In this document: positions 24,140-32,689 of the stretch, one piece after another
How the letters are laid out: each line of letters starts with the position of its first letter
How positions within the stretch are numbered: position 1 is the first letter of the stretch
NCBI GenBank assembly: GCA_004794655.1
Contig: SMMW01000585.1
Span: 10,291,501-10,355,500 of the forward strand
Source: Marisa cornuarietis
Taxonomy: Eukaryota > Mollusca > Gastropoda > Architaenioglossa > Ampullariidae
Length of the DNA stretch: 64,000 bases
Reading direction: 5' to 3'
Position numbers and translations under genes: made by a program
The notes under the pieces: model-generated
Database searches by the model: none
Told to the model about the DNA's origin: nothing
Seen by the model: the letters and a program-made list of their open reading frames with translations, nothing else

Positions 24140-27064
24140 GCACGCACGCACGCACGCACGTAAGTACACATTGACCTACGCTGGCTGCATCCACTGCCTT
24201 CCCAGTCTTCGTGACATTGGTGACTAGGACACACACCCTGCACAGCGTCGCACACTTCTTGAGGGCCCAAACAGTGGCACGTCTGATAGCAGTCTAGTCC
24301 GAAGTTGTTGGGAGCACATGCTGTATAGTATGGTAAATACGCTGAGGCCTCACAGGTCTCTCAGAGGTCAACAGTTTTTATGTTCTTTTTTCTGTTGACT
24401 GAGCTGAGTTCAGTGCGTATCTACATATATTCGTGACGTCAGCGTGTTTTTTTTCAAAGGACAAACCGAGCGCAACATTTTTTCTTTATGATCGGGTTAA
24501 GCTCGTTTTAAAATAATAATTCTCAAAATATGAGTACATAACTATGCCTAATTTTAAAGATATAAGCTTTCAAACATAGGCATTCTCACCTGCAAATAGG
24601 AAATTGGGAAACAAATTACTCTCCTATACTGAAGAGTTCTCTTACGCGCCCGAATATTTTGTAACAGTGACTGTGCATGTCTTCAAGTCAAATGAAGAAA
24701 CATCGATCAGGTTGTCGTTTTCAAGAGGCGACTTTTTTGCCCAGAAAATGAAGCGGCCGATTTTGGAATACAGCCCTACAGATTGGAACTTTATTTCGAA
24801 GCTTCTAATGAAGTTAAAAAATAATTAGAAGGTTCAAACTGAATTCATTCAACAGACTGGTAAGTCAATCTTCTCCAGATCAAAATTTAATGAGCAACAA
24901 TCGGGGTCATTGCGGTCTCTTTTGTAATATTACTGATTGTCTGTTACTAAGTGGGCGCATTTGAGTTAATTTTCCCATGTGTATTATTTTTAATAAAATA
25001 TAAACACATTTCAAAAGTGTTTGTCTAAGATAAACTCCTGTAGTTTTATTTTTATTTGATGGTTTCAAGCACTGCATTTTTATTTTATAGTTACAACTGA
25101 GTGCTGATAAGGAATTTTTTTACAGTTAAAACGATAATGATAGTTTTAGACATGTTTATCGATGTAAAAAATTTCTTCTTCATTTAGCCGCATGCAAAAT
25201 TTTCTGTTTACTTACTGATACTCGCACGTGTTTCCGTTTAAGCTCCTTATACGTTTATCACTCTCATTTTGTTTTCTTTTTTTAGCTGTTTCGAGCAGGC
25301 ACATCAATGGTGCACTCACACTGTCAGTTGTTTTAGCATTGTGCTGGATAAAGATATACGACTGATGATGTTGTCACGATATTACTTGTAGACCAGACGG
25401 TGTAGAACCCGTCGATGTTGCATATTTGGTGCTTAATCTACCAGCAGTCGTAGTTGGTTTTAACAGCTCGTGCTTTTGTATAGTAAGCACTGCTGTAGCA
25501 AGAAGATCTCTTCGTTTTACTGAAAGTTCAACACTTGCTTGTACTGTATAAGTGACTGGATAACAATCGGTTTTGAAATGTTTTAAGCAAATTCTTGAGT
25601 ACGGCGTGGGAACGAAGTTCACACGGCACATTTGAACAAAGCAGAGATCCATATATACACATCTCTGAACAAAGTTGATCCACTGGCGTTTGCTGCCATT
25701 ATCTTTAGGATTTCTTTAATGAGTACAAACTAACCATCTGAGTGTCGAAGAGAACATTCAGCAACAGCACAATGTGTCCTGGTCAGTTTTCTTTTACCAA
25801 GGATTGCATCTTTTCTCTTCGACTTCAGCTCGTGCAGACGACTCTATTTTCAGAAATACTTCCGTTTCGACACTTTCTGTTTTATCGAAAAATCTAGGTG
25901 TGCTTAAGAGAAAAATATTAATATAAAATCTCTCATGCCTCTTTGTCATAATTAGCACCCGAATATGTTTTTGTGATACTTTGTGCTTTGTTTCCAGCGA
26001 TGTTTGTTCAGCAATCGGGTTGGCCTTTAACCTCTTTTTGTCCCAAGAACTAAAGAGTGTTATTCAGTTGGACTTAAAGAAACCGTGTTGTCTACTGAGC
26101 TCAGCCGAGTCAAAAGAAGAAACATTTTCAATCTGTCAGAACTTTAAAATAAGACACTCCTAATACTTGTTGATAATAATAATAATAATAATAACAACAA
26201 CAACAACAACAACAACAACAGCAGCAGCAGCACAGACAGTGAAATGATGCATGTGCTGTACTAAGCTAAGACGGAGATTGATTAACTAATTGATAAAAGT
26301 GTATCATGTTCAAGGGGTCTGGCGTGGACAAAGAAGCTATGGAGATTTGAAAACGAATGCAGTGTGTGGAAGCAGCGTAAAATAGACAGTGACGATAGCT
26401 TTTCGGCTAAAGATGTGGATAATAGAATGTCTCCGCCTCTTTCGATTTATGTTCTCTCAGTTCAGTTGCAGCCGTACGTTAGTATGTTTGATGGGAACAA
26501 TTTTAAACTTCTTACGGTTTTCGCAGGTGGGAGGTTCGGTGTAGCCATATGCACATTTATGTGGACATAATCCTGTAGCGCAGTCTGCTTTGTCCAGGCA
26601 ATGGGTTTGGCTCTCTGGAACAAAAGAGTGTGATTGCGGGCTGAGTTCGTCGAGTGATAATTTCGACTATGTCCATATACGAGCGTTGTAAGGTACGTGG
26701 GGAAGAATGTTTAACAACGACGTTTAAGAACAATTACAACAATTGTCTTCACGACAAATACCACTTGCCTCTAAATTTTCCACGGACTTACCGTTACGAC
26801 ATACCGGTACCGGGGGGCTGAATTCTGTGACAGCGGAAGTGCTGTCGAAGAAGCTGCATTTATAGACGCCACCATGAGCCTCGAAGTCGAAGGAAGAAAT
26901 GGTGAGCGTTTGCTGAGGTTGACTCATGCTTAAGTCATCTTTGAACCATTCCCACCGGTCGCCGGCCGCAGGGATGCTCGTCACACCACAGGTCAGCGTG
27001 ACACTATTGCCTTGTTGAACATCATTTGGAGACACTGTCACCGCAACCCCACCACTGTAGCCAG
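3970..27064 (-). CDS. Receptor-type protein tyrosine phosphatase: Ig-EGF-EGF-FN3(x~5)-TM-PTP D1-PTP D2
   Basis: A type I membrane receptor with a cytoplasmic tandem phosphatase module. The traced exons (minus strand) are: 27064-26792 Ig; 26614-26516 and 24320-24180 EGF-like; 23828-23705 and 23151-22925 FN3; 22031-21996 linker; 21549-21241 FN3; 20638-20466 and 19996-19879 FN3; 19767-19655 and 19376-19164 FN3; 13818-13576; 13133-11862 (insertion, membrane-proximal domain, TM); 10717-10506, 10267-10063 and 9471-9159 (D1); 8569-8043, 6604-6435, 4788-4641 and 4326-3970 (D2). Every junction is in phase, and 5273 nt plus one nt from an upstream phase-1 exon gives 1758 codons including stop. The signal-peptide exon was not found. 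The PTP fold is certain from YINASFITGY, C-F-QYWPD and VHCESGCGRT. Catalytic motifs are altered in both domains. Orthology within the PTPR family is unclear, so no symbol is given. The last exon could instead splice at a GTAAGT after 4132. Confidence 0.85.
4425..4564. repeat. (TG)n/(GA)n compound microsatellite
   Basis: About 39 TG units, then a short GA run, then a second TG block from about 4546. It lies inside a phosphatase intron, between the exons at 4326 and 4641. Confidence 0.95.
6887..7195 (-). mobile_element. CR1/Jockey-type LINE fragment (RT 3' region)
   Basis: Minus-strand reading KRDHATPLLRSLHWLPIRSR followed by IQYKLSVLCFNFFSG matches the conserved segment downstream of the reverse transcriptase in CR1/Jockey-clade ORF2 proteins. 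The rest of the element is absent and the frame decays, so it is a dead fragment inside a phosphatase intron. Confidence 0.75.
9055..9086. repeat. (CA)n/(CG)n microsatellite
   Basis: An alternating CA then CG run, located about 75 bp beyond the donor of the D1 exon 9471-9159. Confidence 0.9.
9159..10717 (-). CDS. PTPR exons: membrane-proximal phosphatase domain D1
   Basis: Three exons (10717-10506, 10267-10063, 9471-9159) encode the conventional PTP core: FRDEFDSLP, then TYINASFITGYEQKKRYIAAQ, then DFWRLIYQEQVHTVVLL, then CFQYWPD, then the P-loop VHCESGCGRTA. The Cys-x5-Arg of the P-loop is intact. The WPD loop, normally TSWPDHG, reads TSWYETL, so the Pro is lost and the catalytic Asp position is Glu. 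The start of the next exon carries the Q-loop as MVHTFAQY, where MVQTxxQY is usual, so the Gln matching PTP1B Gln262 is His. Reduced or lost activity is likely but not proven. Confidence 0.85.
9634..9691. repeat. (GCAT)n-(GT)n-(GC)n compound microsatellite
   Basis: A GCAT tetranucleotide run passes into GT and then GC dinucleotides. The alternating purine-pyrimidine stretch could adopt Z-DNA. It is intronic. Confidence 0.9.
11862..13818 (-). CDS. PTPR exons: interrupted membrane-proximal domain, furin-like site and TM helix
   Basis: Exon 13818-13576 starts a last FN3-like domain (TLHTVLLKLRP with IAYYLIYVAES). The 1272-nt exon 13133-11862 then carries a long Thr/Ser/Asn/Tyr-rich insertion with a coding minisatellite. 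The second half of the domain follows (YVKLESSELHG with GGIYNEPLDPRGRYDLYL, like the YGGxxNxPLxPxxxY motif of receptor phosphatases), then a TM helix at about 12050-12115 (IAIVVFVLLALLVAVTVLGL) with basic residues after it. A dibasic RQRR sequence at 12402-12413 fits a furin-type site. Receptor phosphatases of types IIA and IIB are known to be cleaved near here; cleavage in this protein is inference. Confidence 0.8.
12885..13015 (-). repeat. Coding minisatellite in the phosphatase ectodomain
   Basis: Degenerate tandem units of roughly 36-39 nt around TTGTACAA(C/T)GTCTGTAAAG encode repeats such as LQTLYNI, LQTFYNT and SQTLYKA on the minus strand, with several NTT/NIS N-glycosylation sequons. 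It lies wholly inside the exon 13133-11862 and keeps the reading frame. Confidence 0.75.
13819..19163. other. 5.3-kb intron of the phosphatase gene
   Basis: No coding exon was found. Contents noted: a (CAAA)n run near 15294-15320, a GC-rich triplicated block at 16380-16645 and a poly-C/GC patch near 18511-18530. The rest is AT-rich sequence without recognised features. Confidence 0.6.
16380..16645. repeat. Three-copy tandem repeat with GCGA hairpin
   Basis: Three units of about 85-110 bp share the core CTACCGCGAGGTA(TA)GCTTGGTC, then GCTGAAAAGAGGCTCTCGTC. Each core starts with CTACC-GCGA-GGTAG, a 5-bp stem with a GNRA-class tetraloop. A TATA-like GTATATAATG and an AATAAA follow at 16732-16751, so this may be part of a decayed LTR or SINE-like element. 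The identity is unknown. Confidence 0.7.
19164..23828 (-). CDS. PTPR exons: FN3 domain array
   Basis: Eight exons encode roughly four FN3 folds. Evidence includes SITLSWDAWDS with IWAYS (AYS spans the splice) and RFRVDVYYNASGK (exons 23828-23705 and 23151-22925); EEVKVKWTLS with PGYDYEYSFTVES (21549-21241); ATVGWNSLPCEE with STRYEVRVRYAND (20638-20466 and 19996-19879); and VGLSWDAGPDNGE with TRDYMLAVAARG (19767-19655 and 19376-19164). Several FN3s are split by an intron in mid-domain, and a 36-nt linker exon (22031-21996) lies between the first two. The B-strand Trp and F-strand Tyr of FN3 domains are visible in most copies. Confidence 0.8.
21860..21904. repeat. (GAAA)n microsatellite
   Basis: About eleven AAAG tetranucleotides with one interruption, intronic between the 36-nt linker exon and the next FN3 exon. 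Confidence 0.95.
24080..24162. repeat. (CA)n/(CGCA)n microsatellite
   Basis: A CA run flanked by CGCA units, ending about 17 bp past the donor of the EGF exon at 24180. Slippage here could come close to the splice site. Confidence 0.95.
24180..24320 (-). CDS. PTPR exon: second EGF/laminin-like module
   Basis: A 141-nt phase 1-1 exon, acceptor TATACAG and donor GTAGGT. It encodes a cysteine-rich module (CAPNNFGLDCYQTCHC, then CDAVQGVCPSHQC, then DWEGSGC) of the tandem EGF/MEGF style found in Tie receptors and many molluscan receptor phosphatases. The CA/CG microsatellite starts just after the donor, on the intron side. Confidence 0.85.
24588..25750. repeat. Copy A of a duplicated about 1.1-kb block
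   Basis: Lies in the phosphatase intron between the two EGF exons. Segment 24588-25394 matches 30710-31802 in inverted orientation (for example GTTTACTTACTGATA and TAAGCTCCTTATACGTTTATCA). Segment about 25460-25750 matches about 31895-32200 in direct orientation (for example GTGACTGGATAACAATCG and AAATTCTTGAGTACGG). No coding role is evident. Confidence 0.8.
26172..26232. repeat. (AAT)n-(AAC)n-(AGC)n trinucleotide microsatellite
   Basis: Three successive trinucleotide runs in the phosphatase intron between the two EGF-like exons. Confidence 0.95.
26516..26614 (-). CDS. PTPR exon: first EGF-like module
   Basis: A 99-nt phase 1-1 exon between TTCCAG and GTAAGA. It encodes HCLDKADCATGLCPHKC followed by AYGYTEPPTCEN: six cysteines in about 30 residues and a GY(T) turn, as in short EGF/laminin-type modules. 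It joins the Ig exon in phase (G+AG gives Glu). Confidence 0.8.
26792..27064 (-). CDS. PTPR exon: Ig-like domain
   Basis: A phase 1-1 exon, acceptor TGTGCAG and donor GTAAGT. It encodes an I/V-type Ig domain: SVTLTCGV (B-strand Cys), WEWFKDD (C-strand Trp) and GGVYKCSFF (F-strand Tyr-x-Cys). It is followed by VPVCRNG, which starts the first EGF-like module. It is the most N-terminal coding exon I can support, and its phase-1 start predicts a separate upstream signal-peptide exon. Confidence 0.85.
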
Positions 27065-28099
27065 CTGCACAAAGGAAAGCATTCAAACACGCAACAAAAA
27101 ATACAGCACAAATGTAGTATCAAAATTTTATGGATTGTTGTACAGTGTCGAAGAAACATAACTGACTGATCCTTCATCCCTTTCCATGTAACCTCCCCCG
27201 TAAAAGACGCTAATATTAAAATAAACAAATATAAAAACAGATACATATTTTTAAAATCATACTCATCAGAAGCAATCCCAGACATGTGAGTAACATCTTC
27301 ATCAGTTTCAGAGGATATTAACACACGCCCTCCCAGAGCAAAGCAAAATCCATTTGGGTTCAGTTGCGTCATCGATGACTGTACGTAAAGTTTTACCAGT
27401 TTTACGTCAAAAAGTAGGAAAACGTTTTTACGTTTGTTAGTAACAACATACAGCACATCCTTTTCGCCTTCTGTACATTTTCCTTTGGGTAGAATTATGT
27501 TTTACAGGGTCAGGCTCTTGGAAAATGAGAGAACAATAAAAAAAAAAAAAATCAAAGAATGACCCCACAGTGCGTTTTTTCTTTATTCGCAACCTCTTAC
27601 CCTATGTAGCGAGTCGTGAAAACAAGCAAAAATGACTTAACGAGCTATGCGTGTGCATTTTGGCTAAATTTAAACTGTTTGACCCATTCTACTCTCCGCC
27701 TCCTTATTCGCCAAAAATTTGAAAACAGGCAGACAAAACTATAATGAACGTACAATGAGCAAGCACACAATGTTAGCTTCATTTGTTATTCCCATTCAAA
27801 AACGTCTTCGAAAGGGTTTCAAAGTTTTTTTAACACTCATCTTTTTCTTCCGCGTTTGACTAGGATTCTTAGGTTCCAAAGTCATCATTGGAATGAAAAG
27901 GGAAGTGGATAGCCGACTGAGTAATAAGAGCACTAGATGATTTAAACAAAATGTATAACGCAGGGAGCAATGGCACCGCCATCACGAAATAGCTGGTCCC
28001 GAGAAAAGTGTGGTCTCTAACGCTGCACTCCCTAACGACATAAAAAAAGGTTAAGGAGCGACTATATTCCATTTGGTTTTAAAATATGTGACGGCCCAC

Positions 28100-28523
28100 C
28101 AGAGCCGGCGCTAGGGGAATGCGGGGCCTTTGGAAGCCGGCACAACATACGTAGCAGGGCAATAAAAAGTGCCGGATGTCTTCCGAATAATGAACACTGG
28201 TTTCGAGGGTTTTGAGGGTTTCGACCCCGCTCTTGAAAGCCATTTCGCCAATGCATGTCTTCAATACAAAGGATTAGGATGCCAGGTTTGACAGCTTTCT
28301 GATAAGAGGGCAAAAGGGTAGCAAAACTAGCTCACACAGTAACGCACAAACGAATTTACTCCGCTGAAAAGGAAAAGAACATGAATTTTTAGAATTTCAA
28401 ACAATTTACGGAATGTCTCATCAGCGGAGGGCCATCAGGCGCGGGACCTTGTGAGGTCGCCCCTGCTCGACCCCCTCCTTTGGGAGGTCGCCCCTTCTTG
28501 ACCCCCTCCTAGCGCCGGCTCTG
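28100..28523. mobile_element. Non-autonomous hAT-like MITE
   Basis: Terminal inverted repeats of about 18 bp: CAGAGCCGGCGCTAGGGG at the left and its near-complement (..CTCCTAGCGCCGGCTCTG) at the right, 424 bp apart. CAGRG-type termini are typical of hAT transposons. No transposase frame is present. Flanks are CGGCCCAC and AACCCACC, only a weak 8-bp duplication. Near the right end a GAGGTCGCCCCT..GACCCCCTCC motif is tandemly doubled. Confidence 0.7.
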
Positions 28524-29371
28524 AACCCACCATTTAAGGTTTTCGCTGACATAAATCCAGCTAACTGTTAATTGTATTTCTGGCAATTCAGCTGATTGTT
28601 AACGAACGTGTTTTACTTCGATGATCGGATGCGTCTGCTTGATTACTTTTTGACGTACATGACCGACCGGGTGCTACAAACCAACGCTATGAATTGGAAT
28701 AAAACTTGATTGATGTTACTCAGACTTCGGAAAGGAAAACATGTCTGCTTAGACAACACAAACATATATTCTTCCCGGGCACTTATTTTTTCATTTCTAA
28801 TCATCAACAACCAAGTATTTTGAGCCTATCTCTGTAAGACGTTTTGAAATGGAATGATGAACACGGACGTGTTAATTAATACCAGTTCGTGGTGTGAACG
28901 TCGCGTTTTCTGCCGTCTGCTTACCTCGGGAAGACTACTTTCCGTTTGCAATGAGCATTGCTTATCTCCCTTACAATTTACAGTCTATCAATAAAGGCAT
29001 ATTTGTTTTGTGTTAGTACTGAGGTATACATTACTGGAAATATTACGAGGAAATGACATAGGATGTATAATTTTTTATAATATACTTTCCAAAACAATAG
29101 ACAAGATTAAGTCCACATAGCACGTATTTTGAAAACTTCGTAAAGAGATATCATATGTGCAAAAGAGATAGGGAGCTTATGAATTTTTTTTTTTATGTTC
29201 ACGCTGAACATAAAACGACTTGCACATTTACTGAACAGTAATCTGTGTGGTGCTTTTGATATCTGCTGACTGTGCAGTCTTGAATATCGCTGAGTATGTC
29301 TTGTTTTTTTATTTATTTTGTTTTTTGCTGTGCAATGAGCATTCTTCTGAATGGATACCATTACAAATGGA

Positions 29372-29443
<72 letters not shown>
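29372..29443. repeat. (ATC)24 microsatellite
   Basis: An essentially perfect ATC/GAT run of about 72 bp. Its translations (poly-Ser, poly-His, poly-Ile) are artefacts of the repeat. Confidence 0.97.
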
Positions 29444-29590
29444 TGTTTCCTAACGCCAATGCTAAAGAATTTATTTCTAGTTCACAGCTTCAGGACATCC
29501 AATAATACAGTTTGCTTTCAAGTGCCAAACATTGTCCCCTAAAAGTTCTGCGTAACACACAATTATTGCACCACTTCTAGTTCGTTATAT

Positions 29591-29670
29591 GGTTTTTAAT
29601 AATAATAATAATAACAACTTATCTAGCACGTCTCATACGGAAGCAATTAGCTCAATGCGCTTCAAAAGAT
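29591..29670. repeat. (AAT)n-headed interspersed repeat fragment
   Basis: An AAT run, then CTTATCTAGCACGTCTCATA and AGCTCAATGCGCTTC. This resembles the element at 39225-39545 (TTATATAGTGCC..GCTCAGAGTGCTTTAC). It is a short copy of a SINE-like family widespread in invertebrates; the family name is not assigned. Confidence 0.5.
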
Positions 29671-29897
29671 ACAAGAGGCAATAGGTAACGATAGCATATG
29701 ACAGAGACGAACATCACAATCAGGTAAACATACACGCACATGTACAGTCAACATTGCGAGAAACAGAAACAAAGAACAGCCAGGATTAGGTTAGCGAAGA
29801 CAGAGGAGTTGAAAGAGAGAGTGGAAAAGCAGATTAGCTGAAAGACAGGAGCTGGATGATAAAAAGGCTGGGAGACAGAGGAGCTGTCACCAAGATA

Positions 29898-30250
29898 GAT
29901 CATCTGTTAGAAATCCGTTGTGTGAACGGGGTAACATTCATCTGTTAGAAGACCGTTGTGTGAACGGAGTAACATGCATTCATCTGCTAGAATACCGTTG
30001 CGTGAACGGAGTAACATTCATCTGTGGGGAGTCCGGTGCTGAGCGGAGTAACGTTCATCTGCTAGAAGCCCGTTGCTGAGCGGAGTAACACTCATCTGTT
30101 AGAAATCCGTTGAGCGAACAGAGTAACATTTATCTGTTGGAAGACCGTTGTGCGAACGGAGTAGCCTTCGACTGAGGGAACTCCGTAATGCGAGCGAAGT
30201 GACATTCGTCTGTTAAAAGTCCGTGGTCCGAGCGGAGTAACTTTCGCCTG
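29898..30250. repeat. 37-bp minisatellite with hairpin-forming units
   Basis: About nine degenerate units of 37-40 bp, consensus CATCTGTTAGAAGTCCGTTG then TGTGAACGGAGTAACATT. Each unit contains CCGTT-(N5)-AACGG or a variant, giving a small stem-loop. The GT-rich stretch after it (30260-30480) has an ATTAAA and could be LTR-derived, but no element ends were proved. Confidence 0.8.
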
Positions 30251-30709
30251 TAGTTCTTTCCCGTAGAGGGGTGATATTTCAGGGTATGGACGGGGAGGGG
30301 TGTGGCACTGGTCAGACGTAGGCGTCCCCTTTTGTCCCCGACCCATTGTTTCCTTTGTTCTCTCCCTTGTTTCTCTTAGTTCGGTTTTTTTTCCATTAAA
30401 CGTGTATTTGTATTGTTCTCGCGTGTGCGTGTCGTTTGTTTTGCACTGAAGAACGATCGGATTCGTTGCTATACGCGACAATCGGCATATATGTGATACT
30501 GCAAGGCTGAGTAGCTCATCGCAGGACCAAGTGTCTGGACAAAAAAAGCCCGAGGACTGAACCCTGAGGCATTCTAAATTGCACAGTAGCTTTGATGCGA
30601 AACCATAGTACACCCACAGAGTGGTTTCAAGTAGACAGGAGTTAAATGCTGAAACAAAGATCAAGCACCAGATATGCATCATCTACGGTTTTTATACCGT
30701 TTTAAGCTA

Positions 30710-32200
30710 CAAGCAGCATCGTGACACTCACAAACACATCAGTAGTCTTTGCATTAACCAGCACAATGCTAAAAACAACTGACAGTGTGAGGGCACCATT
30801 GCTTGAAAACGCTAAAAAAAAATTAAATAAATAAATAAATGAAGATGATAAACGTATAAGGAGCTTAAACAAGAACACGTACGTGGGAATATCAGTAAGT
30901 AAACAGACAATTTTGCATGCAGCTAAATGAGGAAGAAATAAGTTTTTACATCGATAAATATGTATCAAATTATTATATTTTTAATGGTAAAAGTCATTCT
31001 CAGCAGTCATTTGTAACTTTAAAATAGAAATGCAATGCTGGAAATTAGCCATCAAATAAAAAAATTTAAGGAGTTTATCTTAGACAAACGCACATTTAAA
31101 TGTGTTTATATTTTATTAGCAATAATACACGTGGAAGAATTAACTCAAATGCTCCCACTTTGTAACTGAGAATCAATAATAATAATAATAAAACGTAGAC
31201 TGCAATGACCCTGATTGTTGTTTATTAAATTTTGATCTGGAGACGATTTACTTACCAGTCTGTTGAGTGAATTCGGTTTGGACCCATTAATTTTATTTTT
31301 TTTTAACTTCAGTCGAAGCTTCTAAATAAAGTTCTGGGACCAGTTGCACAACACATTTCTAATTTTAAATACTTTTAGGCCTTAACTCTATTTAGATAAT
31401 TAGTTTAAAGTGCACACCACAATTTTAGAATTTTTAAAACTAAAACTGCTTTAAGTAAGATACGGTTGTTCAAGTCCTGTCAGTACAATTTTTTGTATGT
31501 CCTTCTGCAATGTATCAAAATGGCTAAGAGATTTGCTTCTTTAGAACAGTTTTAAAGTTTAGAAACGTGTTGTGCAACTGGCCCTTGCAAAACTGTAGGG
31601 CTGTATTCCAAAATCAGCTGTTTCATTTTCTGGGCAAAAAATAAATCTCTTCTTCAGAACGAGAACCTGAGCGATGTTTCTTCATTTGACTTGAAGACAT
31701 GCACAGATTTCTTTACTCAAGCCACACTCACTGTTACAAACACTGCTGGTGCATCAGAGAACTCCTCAGTGATTTTCTCCTGCTTTCCTAACAGCAGGTG
31801 CTTTAAAATTAAGCGTAATTATGTTCTCATTGTTGGGAATTATTATTATAAAATGAACGTAACTCGATCATAATGAAAAAATGTTGCATTTGGCTTGTCC
31901 TTTAACAGCTCGTGCTTTTCTATAGTAAGCCCATCTGTAAGATCTCTTCGTTTTACGTAAAGTCCAAAACTTTCTTGTATTCTTTGCTTGCTTGTTTGCA
32001 ATATAAGTGACTGGATAACAATCGATTTTGAAATGTTTGAGCAAATTCTTGAGTACGGTGTGAAGATGAAGTTCGCACGGCACGTTTGAACAGAGATCAG
32101 TACATACAGATCTCCGAACAAAGTTAATCCACTGCCGTTTGTTGCCATTATCTTTAGGATATCCTTAATGACCACAAACTCTGAGTCTCGAAGAGAACGT
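30710..32200. repeat. Copy B of the duplicated block (arm inverted, MITE inserted)
   Basis: 30710-31802 is the reverse complement of 24588-25394; about 31895-32200 is in the same orientation as about 25460-25750. The copy is longer than copy A, largely because of a roughly 250-bp insertion near 31337-31584. Confidence 0.8.
31337..31584. mobile_element. MITE with GGGACCAGTTGCACAAC-type inverted ends
   Basis: The left end GGACCAGTTGCACAACAC..TTTCTAA is mirrored at the right by TTTAGAAAC..GTGTTGTGCAACTGGCCC. The comparable position in copy A (near 24784) lacks it, giving an empty-site comparison. There is no coding capacity and the superfamily is not assigned. Confidence 0.75.
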
Positions 32201-32518
32201 TCAGCAATCGAGCGTCACACCATCCACACTCACACTCTCAGCCACGCAGACACTTGATCGGACCCCCGATGCAAGCGAGGTAGCCTCAGCGAACAGATAC
32301 ACAGACGCAAGTGAAGACAATACAGAAGACACGAGTTTATTACTAACACTACAAGAAAAACAAAGAGAAATGTTTAAAGGAAAAGGAAAAAAAGAAACAC
32401 CCCTGCAAAGACACAACGCACACAAACAGAACCAACCCCGCCCGCTAGTCAATAGACGACAGCCGGGCCCACGCACATATGGGGCGCCAAGAGGGGAATT
32501 TTCTCTACTTTCTCTCTC

Positions 32519-32603
32519 TAGCTACAGAATGCATTCTATAAGTAGAGAATGAGTTCTGTACGTACAGAATGCGCTCTGTAACTACAGAATGCATTCTCTA
32601 GCT
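32519..32603. repeat. Tandem array of 20-bp palindromes
   Basis: Four units of CTACAGAATGCATTCTGTAG and close variants (20-bp self-complementary unit) sit end to end. A direct repeat TATGGGG(C/T)GCCAAGAGGGGA flanks the array at 32478-32498 and 32664-32683. Confidence 0.85.
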
Positions 32604-32689
32604 AGATAGAGAAAAACTCGGTGAAACCCAATTATTTCATTTATATTATACTTAGAAGTTGCTTATGGGGTGCCAAGAGGGGAGCCCTA

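Noticed and set aside
25374..25652. Open frame on the minus strand with partial similarity to one at 31846-32175
   Set aside because: The similarity is explained by duplicated DNA. The reading frame is not kept between copies, so it is not a gene.
29247..29542. Poly-Ile, poly-Ser and poly-His frames
   Set aside because: Three frames of the ATC microsatellite; no conserved sequence on either side.
30260..30545. Possible LTR (ATTAAA, GT-rich tail, TTCGTTGC..GCGACA end)
   Set aside because: No second LTR, primer-binding site, target duplication or gag/pol sequence could be matched, so it is left as a note only.
31691..31873. Plus-strand peptide LTVTNTAGASENSSVIFS, Ig- or PKD-like at first sight
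   Set aside because: It lies in the inverted arm of the duplicated block, and the matching sequence in copy A does not preserve it. No splice-supported context.
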